A stretch of DNA of 64,000 nt from CAYWWY01 sp964462525. Lineage in GTDB: Bacteria; Thermotogota; Thermotogae; MWEM01. The notes below the pieces were generated by a model that was not told the DNA's origin, did no database searches, and worked only from the letters and a program-made list of their open reading frames with translations. This document shows, in pieces, positions 48,972-56,750 of the stretch. Location of the stretch: contig CAYWWY010000005.1 of NCBI GenBank assembly GCA_964462525.1, positions 62,001 to 126,000 on the forward strand, written 5' to 3'. Each line of letters begins with the position of its first letter. Positions within the stretch are counted from its first letter, which is position 1. Made by a program: the position numbers and the translations under genes.

Positions 48972-50600
48972 ATGCCAAAGCTAATGAAATTTGATGAAGA
49001 AGCAAGACGCGCGCTTGAGCGCGGGATGAATAAGCTGGCCGATGCCGTAAAAATTACCCTAGGGCCCCGAGGCAGGAACGTAATCCTGGAGAAGAGCTGG
49101 GGAAGCCCTACAGTCACGAATGATGGTGTCTCGATCGCAAAAGAAATCGAGTTGGAAGACAAGTTTGAGAACCTTGGCGCGCAGCTGCTCAAAGAAGTCG
49201 CATCCAAGACAAATGATGTAGCAGGTGACGGCACAACGACAGCGACGGTTCTTGCGCAATCCATCATTAAAGAAGGATTGAAGAACATAGCGGCTGGAAC
49301 AAATCCAATGGTTATGAAGAAAGGGATTCACAAAGCCGTAGATGCAGCCGTTGAGGAAATAAAGAAGCATAGCCACAAGCTTTCCAACAAAGAAGATATC
49401 GCTCATGTTGCCGCGATTAGCGCAAACAACGATGATGAAGTAGGCAAACTCATTGCCGATGCCATGGATCGGGTGGGAGAAGATGGAGTCATCACCGTAG
49501 AAGATTCCAAGACAATGGAGACTTTCGTGGATTTCACCGAAGGGATGCAGTTCGACCGCGGATACATTTCTCCCTATTTTGTGACGGATGCAGAAAAGAT
49601 GGAAGTGGTTTTGAAAGAACCCTACATTCTCATCACCGATAAGAAGCTTACCGCAATCAAACCCATCATTCCCCTGCTGGAAAAGGTTGCCCAAGCAGGA
49701 AAACCTCTATTGATCATTTCTGAAGATGTGGAAGGGGAAGCCTTAACCACATTGGTATTGAACAAACTAAAAGGAACTTTGGAATCATGCGCAGTCAAAG
49801 CGCCCGGATTTGGAGACCGCAGAAAGGCAATGCTTGAGGATATCGCGATCCTTACGGGCGGACTTGTCATCAGCGAAGAGATCGGAAGAACCCTCGAAAA
49901 TGCGACCCTAGCGGATATGGGAACCGCCTCCATGATTCGAATCAAGAAAGACGATACCATCATTGTTGATGGAAAGGGCAGCGAAAAAGGGATTAAGGAT
50001 CGAATTGCCCAAATCAAGAAGCAGATCGAAGGAACCACCTCTGAATATGAGAAAGAAACCCTTCAAGAACGTATGGCCAAATTGGCCGGTGGTGTGGCAG
50101 TCATCAAAGTGGGCGCCGCGACCGAGACAGAATTGAAAGAGAAGAAACATCGGATTGAAGACGCCTTGAGCGCAACTCGTGCCGCTGTTGAAGAAGGGGT
50201 TATCGCAGGCGGTGGCGTGACATTGCTGTTGGCCAAAACCGCTGTGGAAAAAATCATCGACTCACTTCCCATCGTTGAAGAACGGGTTGGGGCCTCTATT
50301 GTTGCAAAGGCTTTGGAAATACCCATCCGTCTGATTGCTCTGAACGCGGGTGTAGAAGGGTCCATCATTATCGAAAAGATTATGGAAAAGAAGGATCCGT
50401 CATGGGGATACGATGCGTTGAAGAATGAGTATCGGAATCTTGTGGAAGCCGGAATTGTAGATCCGACAAAAGTGGCCCGAAGCGCCTTGCAGAATGCAGC
50501 ATCCATCGCAGCCATGTTGCTAACGACAGAAGTCTTGGTTGTCGACAAACCCGAAGAGAAAAAACCGGAAACACCCCCCATGCCCGATTACGGCATGTAA
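48972..50600 (+). CDS. groEL: Chaperonin GroEL
   Basis: 542 residues, full length, starting at the ATG with GGGAGGTG upstream rather than the GTG three codons earlier. Thr-Leu-Gly-Pro-Arg-Gly-Arg-Asn-Val, Asp-Gly-Thr-Thr-Thr-Ala-Thr-Val (ATP site with catalytic Asp) and Gly-Gly-Gly-Val-Thr-Leu-Leu motifs are present. The C-terminus ends in Pro-Pro-Met-Pro-Asp-Tyr-Gly-Met instead of Gly-Gly-Met repeats. It forms the folding chamber with GroES; heat control is through CIRCE. Confidence 0.98.
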   Translation: MPKLMKFDEEARRALERGMNKLADAVKITLGPRGRNVILEKSWGSPTVTNDGVSIAKEIELEDKFENLGAQLLKEVASKTNDVAGDGTTTATVLAQSIIKEGLKNIAAGTNPMVMKKGIHKAVDAAVEEIKKHSHKLSNKEDIAHVAAISANNDDEVGKLIADAMDRVGEDGVITVEDSKTMETFVDFTEGMQFDRGYISPYFVTDAEKMEVVLKEPYILITDKKLTAIKPIIPLLEKVAQAGKPLLIISEDVEGEALTTLVLNKLKGTLESCAVKAPGFGDRRKAMLEDIAILTGGLVISEEIGRTLENATLADMGTASMIRIKKDDTIIVDGKGSEKGIKDRIAQIKKQIEGTTSEYEKETLQERMAKLAGGVAVIKVGAATETELKEKKHRIEDALSATRAAVEEGVIAGGGVTLLLAKTAVEKIIDSLPIVEERVGASIVAKALEIPIRLIALNAGVEGSIIIEKIMEKKDPSWGYDALKNEYRNLVEAGIVDPTKVARSALQNAASIAAMLLTTEVLVVDKPEEKKPETPPMPDYGM

Positions 50601-50629
50601 GCATTGATTCATTGAAATTCATCAAAAAA

Positions 50630-50662
50630 GACAAAAGCAGGAAGCAATTCCTGCTTTTGTTT
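50630..50662. terminator. Bidirectional terminator between groEL and ackA
   Basis: CAAAAGCAGGAA and TTCCTGCTTTTG arms with a 4-base loop. T-rich tails occur on both strands, so it serves both convergent operons. Confidence 0.88.
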
Positions 50663-50691
50663 GATTGGGGTCCGTTTGCGCGATTCCTTGA

Positions 50692-51906
50692 TTAAATGGA
50701 TTTGAGATTCTTTTCGACGATTTCTTTCGTGTCCCTTGCGATGACCAATTCTTCATTGGTTGGAACGATCATGACCGCAACGCGGGAATCGGGTGTAGAG
50801 ATGATCCGTTCTACTCCTTTTACATCATTTTTCTGCGAATCGATTTGAATGCCCAAATACCCCAGGTACCGGTCACAGATCTCTTGCCGCATGATGGGTC
50901 CATTTTCTCCTACCCCAGCGGTGAAGACAATCGCGTCCACTCCATTCATGGCCGCGCAATAAGCGCCAATGTATTTGGCGACTCGATATTCATATACATC
51001 GAATGCCCTGCGACAAATGGGTTCTTTCTCGATTGCTTTATCTTCAATATCTCGCATATCGCTTGAAAAGCCGTCTGTTAATCCCAGCATACCGCTTTTT
51101 TTGTTCAGCAGGTTGTATAGTTCTTCAGCGGTCATATCCTCTTTTTCCTGAAGAAACACCAAGATGGCCGGGTCAAGGTCTCCCGAACGAGTACCCATGA
51201 TCAATCCTTCCAAAGGGGTAAATCCCATTGATGTATCCACTGATTTTCCATTCTTGATGGCCGCTATGGATGCCCCGTTTCCAAGGTGACAGGTGATGAT
51301 CTTCATCGATGCAATCTCTTTTCCCACCATCTCAGCGGCTCGATGAGACACATATTTATGCGAGGTTCCATGAAATCCATATCTTCTGATCTTGTATTTT
51401 CGGTAATACTCTAAAGGAATTCCGTACAGGTACGCTTCTTCAGGCATTGTCATATGAAAAGCGGTGTCAAAAACAGCAACGTTTGGAATGCCAGGAAGCA
51501 GTCGTAGAGCCGATTTTATCCCCATAATATTCGGGGGGTTGTGCAAGGGGGCTAAGTAGGCGTTTTCTTCCAGAGCTTGCATCACAGCTTCATCGACACG
51601 CACAGATGTGGCAAACTTCTCTCCTCCATGGACAACCCGATGGCCGATGGCTTGAATCTCGTTTAAGCTTTCAATCACACCCATCTTAGAGTCGGTCAGA
51701 ATCTCCAGAACCATTTTCAGTCCTTCATCATGATTGGCAACCGGACGTTCTACAGTAAATTTCTCTTCCGCTTTTTTGTGTTTAAGCAAAGAGCCAGGGA
51801 TCCCGATTCGCTCCAATAACCCTTTGCTCAAAACCGTTTCATCTTTCATATCCAGTAGTTGATATTTAATGGATGAACTCCCGGAGTTGATCACCAATAC
51901 CTTCAT
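50692..51906 (-). CDS. ackA: Acetate kinase
   Basis: 404 residues, full length. Motifs are Val-Leu-Val-Ile-Asn-Ser-Gly-Ser-Ser-Ser at the start, Gly-His-Arg-Val-Val-His-Gly-Gly, Tyr-Gly-Phe-His-Gly-Thr-Ser-His (catalytic His) and Gly-Thr-Arg-Ser-Gly-Asp-Leu-Asp-Pro. It interconverts acetyl phosphate with ADP and acetate with ATP, the usual last ATP-yielding step of acetate-forming fermentation. The pta gene is not adjacent. It is last in the atpD-atpC-manA-ndk-fba-ackA series; GGGAGGTCAAG precedes the ATG. Confidence 0.97.
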   Translation of the reverse strand: MKVLVINSGSSSIKYQLLDMKDETVLSKGLLERIGIPGSLLKHKKAEEKFTVERPVANHDEGLKMVLEILTDSKMGVIESLNEIQAIGHRVVHGGEKFATSVRVDEAVMQALEENAYLAPLHNPPNIMGIKSALRLLPGIPNVAVFDTAFHMTMPEEAYLYGIPLEYYRKYKIRRYGFHGTSHKYVSHRAAEMVGKEIASMKIITCHLGNGASIAAIKNGKSVDTSMGFTPLEGLIMGTRSGDLDPAILVFLQEKEDMTAEELYNLLNKKSGMLGLTDGFSSDMRDIEDKAIEKEPICRRAFDVYEYRVAKYIGAYCAAMNGVDAIVFTAGVGENGPIMRQEICDRYLGYLGIQIDSQKNDVKGVERIISTPDSRVAVMIVPTNEELVIARDTKEIVEKNLKSI

Positions 51907-51973
51907 CTTGACCTCCCTATATCGATATTCTCGTTGTGAACCGACTGTTTCATCGATCTGTCAGTCTCACGGA

Positions 51974-52912
51974 TCATACCTTGTTGCAAGAGCCCAATGC
52001 TTCCATGCGTTCCATAATGACGGATTTAACCGCTTCAATGGCGGGACTAAAGATCTTTCGAGGGTCGATTTCCCCTCCTTTTTCCGCCAATACCTTACGG
52101 ATGACAGCGATAAAGGTTATCCGCAGATCGGTATCGGTATTGACTTTGTTGATCCCGTGTGATATGGTCTCTTTCAAGACATCCAACGGAAGGCCTTTTG
52201 CTCCAGCGATCGTCCCTCCGTATTGGTTCGCGATTTCTACCCAGTCTTGAGGGACACTAGAAGCGCCATGTAGAACCAAAGGAATATTTGTTCGTTTTTT
52301 CACCTCTTGCAATCGTTGCATATCCAGTTTGGCTTCGCCTTTGAATTTAAACGCGCCATGACTTGTTCCAATTGCGGGCGCCAAAAAATCGACTTTTGTT
52401 CGTTCCACAAATTCTTGCGCTTCATCCGGATTCACAAGAATCGATTCTTCTGAAACCACATTGTCTTCAATCCCTTTTAGGGTACCCAATTCAGCCTCCA
52501 CAGAAACACCTGCTGCATGGGCAATCTGAGTCACATAGCTCGTTTCAGAAAGATTCTCCTCAAACGGTTTGTCCGAAGCATCGATCATAACCGAACCGTA
52601 CCCTGCCTTAATGGCCGCCATAATATACTTCAGATCCTTCCCATGATCCAAATGCATGGAAACGGGCACTTGGAGCCGCGCTGCCATGGTGCGGACCATG
52701 TCGCAAAGAATTTGCGCTCCTGCGATAATATCGCCTTTTCCCGCGTACTTGATGGCGCCTTCGCTTGTCTCGATAAGAACGGGAGAACGGGCTTCTTCCG
52801 CTGCAGCAAGGATCGCTTGGAGAAACTCCAAGTTGTTGATGTTGAATGCGCCGACCGCATAGTAGTTCTTATGGGCCTCTTCCAGCAAAACTTTGGTTGG
52901 AACATATGCCAT
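51974..52912 (-). CDS. fba: Fructose-1,6-bisphosphate aldolase, class II
   Basis: 312 residues. The zinc and catalytic motif Ser-Met-His-Leu-Asp-His-Gly-Lys-Asp, the Val-Glu-Ala-Glu-Leu-Gly-Thr segment, a Gly-Thr-Ser-His-Gly and Leu-His-Gly-Ala-Ser-Ser are present. It cleaves fructose 1,6-bisphosphate in glycolysis or joins trioses in gluconeogenesis. The internal ATG at 52912 with GGGAGGG upstream is chosen; the 30 extra upstream codons would overlap ndk and lack similarity. It is preceded by ndk (23 bases) and followed by ackA. Confidence 0.96.
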   Translation of the reverse strand: MAYVPTKVLLEEAHKNYYAVGAFNINNLEFLQAILAAAEEARSPVLIETSEGAIKYAGKGDIIAGAQILCDMVRTMAARLQVPVSMHLDHGKDLKYIMAAIKAGYGSVMIDASDKPFEENLSETSYVTQIAHAAGVSVEAELGTLKGIEDNVVSEESILVNPDEAQEFVERTKVDFLAPAIGTSHGAFKFKGEAKLDMQRLQEVKKRTNIPLVLHGASSVPQDWVEIANQYGGTIAGAKGLPLDVLKETISHGINKVNTDTDLRITFIAVIRKVLAEKGGEIDPRKIFSPAIEAVKSVIMERMEALGSCNKV

Positions 52913-52935
52913 ACAAATCCCTCCCGGGTTTAGAT

Positions 52936-53385
52936 TTATAGGTCGTCTTGAACATCCAATCGATATTTTAAAATCTCGAACTCCGAAAAAAAGATCGGCC
53001 ATTCTCGCGCAAAACTTCCTGGACTATCGGAAGCGTGGATCAAATTCCGGGTCACGGTAACGGAGAAATCAGCGCGAATCGTTCCCGCGCCTGCCTTAAG
53101 CGGGTCGGTGTCTCCAATGATGTGCCGGGTCAACTCGATCGCTCGGGGGCCATCCACCAACATAAATATACTGGGACCTGAAGTGACAAATTGAACGATA
53201 TCCTGAAAAAAGGGTTTTTCCCGGTGCTCTTGATAGAGAAGACAAGACTGCTCCAGAGTCATCTTCCCCATCTTAAGGGCAACAATTTTCAGGCCGCGCT
53301 GCTCGAATCGTTGGATGATGACACCGACTAATCCGCGGCGGACCGCATTGGGTTTCAAGTAGGCAAAGGTCCGTTCCCATTCCAT
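52936..53385 (-). CDS. ndk: Nucleoside diphosphate kinase
   Basis: 149 residues. The start Thr-Phe-Ala-Tyr-Leu-Lys-Pro-Asn-Ala-Val and the active-site motif Asn-Leu-Ile-His-Ala-Ser-Asp-Ser (phospho-His) are intact. It balances nucleoside triphosphates using ATP. The internal ATG at 53385 matches family length; the longer open frame runs into manA. It starts 5 bases after the manA stop. Confidence 0.95.
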   Translation of the reverse strand: MEWERTFAYLKPNAVRRGLVGVIIQRFEQRGLKIVALKMGKMTLEQSCLLYQEHREKPFFQDIVQFVTSGPSIFMLVDGPRAIELTRHIIGDTDPLKAGAGTIRADFSVTVTRNLIHASDSPGSFAREWPIFFSEFEILKYRLDVQDDL

Positions 53386-53390
53386 ACTCA

Positions 53391-54263
53391 CTACCCCGCG
53401 CAATACCCATGTGAATCCAGACGGATTTGAATGTGGTCTCCTTGGATCCAATGCCGCTGTTTGAAAGGAATGACAGCGAGTTGATACCTGGGTAATGACC
53501 AATGGTCGATTGTGATTGGTTGAAGGGCAAAAACACTACAAAAGCCTTCCACTACCCCTTCTTTTCTCCGAAAGATCGAAAAATTGGGGCAATGAAAGGA
53601 TTCGATTTTGGGAATCAGCTGGGCAGGTTGGCACCCTTTTTCGAGAAGGGTTTTCGCTTTTCCCCAATGGATTTCCCGATCTCGGCCCCAATCATGAATG
53701 CGATAGGTTAACTCGGACGTTTGTTGAATTTCCAGAATCCGGACGTTCGGTCCCAAAGCATGAACGGTTTTCGCGGGAATATAGATGCCATCCCCTTCTT
53801 GAACAGGCGTGTACATAAAGGGGTCGGTGGGGTTTTCTTCGGAGGAATGGAAATCGAGAAAAGAAGGAAGGGAAGAATACTGTTGAAGACCGGTAATAAT
53901 CTGGCCTTCAGGATGTGCTCGCAAAACCACCCAGAACTCGCTTTTCCCCCATGGTTCAGATTCTCTCTCCCGAGCAAAGGGGTCGTTGGGGTGGACCTGT
54001 ACAGAGAGCCATTCCTTAGCTTCTATGACCTTGATCATGATCGGGAATCGAGGAAACTGAGTGCCAGTCAGCGCTTCAATGGATTGGGAAGGTAGGGAAG
54101 ATTGAGTGCTGTCGCACCAGCGCAAGGGGGTTTCTTGGTCAGGAAGTCCGGAGAGCACCCATACCTCTCCGATTTGCTTGTTTGGATCGCAGCCATATTC
54201 GTTGGTAAGACCCTCGGAGCCACCCCATGGTCTTGACATCATCAATGGTTGGGTGATCCACAC
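53391..54263 (-). CDS. manA: Mannose-6-phosphate isomerase, class I
   Basis: 290 residues, the short bacterial form. Zinc-binding and active-site motifs are Gln-Val-His-Pro-Asn-Asp, Gly-Lys-Ser-Glu-Phe-Trp, and Ala-Lys-Thr-Val-His-Ala-Leu followed by Glu-Ile-Gln-Gln-Thr-Ser-Glu-Leu-Thr-Tyr-Arg. It interconverts mannose 6-phosphate and fructose 6-phosphate, linking glycolysis to mannose-containing glycans. The start is a GTG 8 bases after the atpC stop, with GGAGAAGGG in the end of atpC; the longer open frame would lie inside atpC. Confidence 0.88.
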   Translation of the reverse strand: MWITQPLMMSRPWGGSEGLTNEYGCDPNKQIGEVWVLSGLPDQETPLRWCDSTQSSLPSQSIEALTGTQFPRFPIMIKVIEAKEWLSVQVHPNDPFARERESEPWGKSEFWVVLRAHPEGQIITGLQQYSSLPSFLDFHSSEENPTDPFMYTPVQEGDGIYIPAKTVHALGPNVRILEIQQTSELTYRIHDWGRDREIHWGKAKTLLEKGCQPAQLIPKIESFHCPNFSIFRRKEGVVEGFCSVFALQPITIDHWSLPRYQLAVIPFKQRHWIQGDHIQIRLDSHGYCAG

Positions 54264-54270
54264 TGGACTC

Positions 54271-54681
54271 TTACCCTTCTCCGGGTTTTGGGGCGCCCAA
54301 TCGTTCTCGAAGGAGGTTTTTTCGAACCGAATACTGCATCTTTGTTCGTTCCATCTCCGTTTTTGCTGTTTCCAGCTGTTCCATAGCTCTTTGTTTGGAT
54401 TTTTTTGCTCGGACCAAATCGATTTCATCCGGCTTCTCTGCCGCGTCCGTAATGACACGGGCTTGGGTTCCATCCATAAGAAGCATTCCTCCATGGACCG
54501 CGAAGGTTTCCCTTGTTTGATCATGTGTGAGCAGCTCTAGAGGAGCAATATCCAAAGCGACCAGCAACGGGGCTCTATGATCCAAAATCCCCATCGATCC
54601 CTCTTTCGTCCAGAAACTGACATACCCGACTTCTCCCGACCAAACGGTCCGTTCTGGAGCGATGATTTCCAAATAAAACAT
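54271..54681 (-). CDS. atpC: F1 ATP synthase epsilon subunit
   Basis: 136 residues. The N-terminal beta sandwich (Pro-Glu-Arg-Thr-Val-Trp-Ser-Gly-Glu-Val; Gly-Ile-Leu-Asp-His-Arg-Ala-Pro) and the C-terminal helical hairpin (about 85-130) are complete. It is the central-stalk subunit that couples and inhibits F1. The ATG at 54681 has AAGGG 5 bases upstream; a GTG 6 bases earlier is less likely. It follows atpD by 8 bases. Confidence 0.93.
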   Translation of the reverse strand: MFYLEIIAPERTVWSGEVGYVSFWTKEGSMGILDHRAPLLVALDIAPLELLTHDQTRETFAVHGGMLLMDGTQARVITDAAEKPDEIDLVRAKKSKQRAMEQLETAKTEMERTKMQYSVRKNLLRERLGAPKPGEG

Positions 54682-54689
54682 GGACACCC

Positions 54690-56105
54690 TTATGCTCCTC
54701 CTTTGAGGTTCTTTGCCTTTTCCATGGCTTGTTCAACCGTTCCGACCATAAAAAAGGCCTGTTCGGGGAGATGATCGTGTTTTCCGCTCAGAATTTCTTC
54801 AAACCCTTTTACGGTCTCTGAAATGGTCACATACTCCCCCGGAATGCCTGAAAAGCGTTCAGCAACAAAGTTTGGTTGGCTTAAAAATCGTTGAATTTTT
54901 CGAGCCCGTTGAACGGTTTTTTTGTCATCCTCCGACAATTCTTCCATTCCTAAGATCGCAATGATGTCTTGTAACTCTTTATAGCGCTGTAATACTTCCT
55001 GAACCTGGCGGGCGATTTTATAATGCTTTTCTCCAACGATGGAGGGTTCCAGGATTTTCGAGTTGGAGTCCAGAGGATCGACTGCTGGATAGAGGCCCAG
55101 TTCGGCAATTTGACGGGACAAAACGATCGAAGCATCCAAATGGGCAAAGGTTGTTGCAGGAGCCGGGTCGGTTATATCATCTGCCGGGACATAAATCGCT
55201 TGTACGGATGTGATGGATCCCTTTCGGGTGGAAGTGATCCGTTCTTGGAGTTCCCCCATTTCAGTAGCCAAAGTTGGCTGGTATCCCACTGCGCTCGGCA
55301 TCCGTCCCAAGAGGGCAGACACTTCCGATCCCGCTTGAACAAATCGGAAGATATTGTCAATAAATAAAAGGACATCGCGCCCCTCTACATCCCGATAGTA
55401 TTCTGCAAGAGTCAGTGCAGTGAGCGCAACCCGGAACCGAGCACCCGGGGGCTCATTCATCTGGCCAAAAACCAAAACAGTGTTTTCCAAAACTCCTGCT
55501 TCTTTCATTTCCATCCATAAGTCATTTCCTTCTCGGGTCCGTTCGCCTACACCAGCAAACATAGAGAATCCGTGATGTTCAATGGCAATGTTTCGGATGA
55601 GCTCCATAACCAAAACAGTCTTTCCTACTCCAGCGCCTCCGAAAAACCCAATTTTCCCCCCTTTTGGGAAGGGGGCGATCAAATCAATGACTTTGATCCC
55701 AGTTTCGAATATTTCGATATCGGTCACCTGGTCTTTAAAGGAAGGGGGATCCCGATGAATGGGCCATTGTTCGATTCCTTTTACTTCGGGGCGGCCATCG
55801 ATTGGTTCTCCAAGAAGGTTAAGCATTCGCCCAAGTACTTCGGGACCGACTGGGATGGTGATCGCTTGGCCCGTATCCACAACCTCCAGGCCTCGAACAA
55901 ACCCGTCGGTCGAGTCCAGAGCGACTGTTCGCACAATATTGTCCCCAAGCAATTGCTCTGCTTCCAGCACGAGTTTTCTGCCTGTTGAAGGGTCGGTTAC
56001 TTCCAGGGCGTTAAATATTTCGGGAAGATCACCGCCTTCGAACGTTACATCTACAACCGGCCCGATGATGCTCGATATCTTCCCGATTCTTTTTTCGGAA
56101 CCCAT
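54690..56105 (-). CDS. atpD: F1 ATP synthase beta subunit
   Basis: 471 residues. Walker A is Gly-Gly-Ala-Gly-Val-Gly-Lys-Thr-Val, followed by Gly-Glu-Arg-Thr-Arg-Glu-Gly-Asn-Asp and Walker B Leu-Leu-Phe-Ile-Asp-Asn. It holds the catalytic nucleotide sites of ATP synthase. The internal ATG with GGGAGG upstream gives the family length. The gene starts an operon with its own promoter; atpB, E, F, H, A and G are not here, so the complex is encoded at two loci or more. Confidence 0.97.
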   Translation of the reverse strand: MGSEKRIGKISSIIGPVVDVTFEGGDLPEIFNALEVTDPSTGRKLVLEAEQLLGDNIVRTVALDSTDGFVRGLEVVDTGQAITIPVGPEVLGRMLNLLGEPIDGRPEVKGIEQWPIHRDPPSFKDQVTDIEIFETGIKVIDLIAPFPKGGKIGFFGGAGVGKTVLVMELIRNIAIEHHGFSMFAGVGERTREGNDLWMEMKEAGVLENTVLVFGQMNEPPGARFRVALTALTLAEYYRDVEGRDVLLFIDNIFRFVQAGSEVSALLGRMPSAVGYQPTLATEMGELQERITSTRKGSITSVQAIYVPADDITDPAPATTFAHLDASIVLSRQIAELGLYPAVDPLDSNSKILEPSIVGEKHYKIARQVQEVLQRYKELQDIIAILGMEELSEDDKKTVQRARKIQRFLSQPNFVAERFSGIPGEYVTISETVKGFEEILSGKHDHLPEQAFFMVGTVEQAMEKAKNLKGGA

Positions 56106-56157
56106 ACCTGTACCTCCCTTGATATAACCAGTTTCCCGGATCTTCAATTCTGGGATA

Positions 56158-56186
56158 AGTATACCATAAATCCGGGTTTGTGACAA
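56158..56186 (-). promoter_or_regulatory. Promoter of the atpD-ackA operon
   Basis: Minus strand TTGTCA, a 17-base spacer ending in TGG and TATACT, 53 bases before the atpD ATG and just after the rpsT terminator. Confidence 0.78.
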
Positions 56187-56195
56187 GGTTCAAAG

Positions 56196-56224
56196 AAAAA
56201 AAGCCCCCTGGAGTCCAGGGAGCT
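56196..56224 (-). terminator. Terminator of rpsT
   Basis: CCCTGG and CCAGGG form the stem core around a 3-base loop, extended by AGC/GCT across a T-G pair, followed by seven T on the minus strand. Confidence 0.85.
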
Positions 56225-56259
56225 GTGGGTTTTTCCGATTAATGGGACAAAATCAATCC

Positions 56260-56535
56260 TTAGGATTGAGGCTGCGTAAACTCATTCGTCTTTTTCATCA
56301 GACGCGACTTGCGACGAGCTGCCTGATTGCGATGGATCGCGCCCGCCTTTGCAGCTTTGTCAATAGCAGAGATCGCTTGGGGCAAATATTGTTGGACCGT
56401 TTCTTGATCTCCTTCTTCCATGGCCTTTTTCAATCGCTTGAGCAGGTTTTTGTACCGCGTTTTATAGAAGCGGTTTTGCTCATATTCGATTCGGGATTTT
56501 CGTACACGCTGTTTGGCAGAACGATGATTGGGCAC
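56260..56535 (-). CDS. rpsT: 30S ribosomal protein S20
   Basis: 91 residues, basic and helical, with the conserved Pro-Asn-His-Arg-Ser-Ala-Lys-Gln-Arg-Val start and Lys-Gly-(Ala)-Ile-His-Arg-Asn-Gln-Ala-Ala-Arg-Arg-Lys-Ser-Arg-Leu near the end. The start is GTG with AGGAGGAATAAGA upstream; a longer open frame reaches back over the promoter. It is monocistronic, divergent from recJ. Confidence 0.95.
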   Translation of the reverse strand: MPNHRSAKQRVRKSRIEYEQNRFYKTRYKNLLKRLKKAMEEGDQETVQQYLPQAISAIDKAAKAGAIHRNQAARRKSRLMKKTNEFTQPQS

Positions 56536-56708
56536 TCTTATTCCTCCTTGCGGTTTGCTTTTCCGGGGTATTGTATCATCTTTGGCGCCATAAGTCAAGG
56601 GATCGAAATTGCTTCATGGAACAACTCACTCAGAATTCTGAGTGGAGGCTGTCATCTGCCTATTGGAGGATTCCTCAAAAAAACCAGCGATCAAAGCATG
56701 GGGATTTG

Positions 56709-56717
56709 TGGTATAAT
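56709..56717 (+). promoter_or_regulatory. Extended -10 promoter of recJ
   Basis: GTGG followed by a perfect TATAAT, 34 bases before the recJ ATG; no clear -35. Confidence 0.65.
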
Positions 56718-56750
56718 TACCCCAAAGAATAACAAAAGGAGAAGGAGAGG

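Noticed and set aside
53392..53502. N-terminal extension of ndk
   Set aside because: It lies inside the end of manA and lacks NDK similarity; the ATG at 53385 gives the standard length.
54264..54524. N-terminal extension of manA
   Set aside because: It is an out-of-frame reading of atpC; GTG at 54263 starts just before the conserved region.
54690..56105. atpD-atpC at the head of an operon, as in Na+-translocating N-type ATPases
   Set aside because: The N-ATPase order continues with atpQ and atpR; here manA, ndk and fba follow, so this is a split F-type operon.
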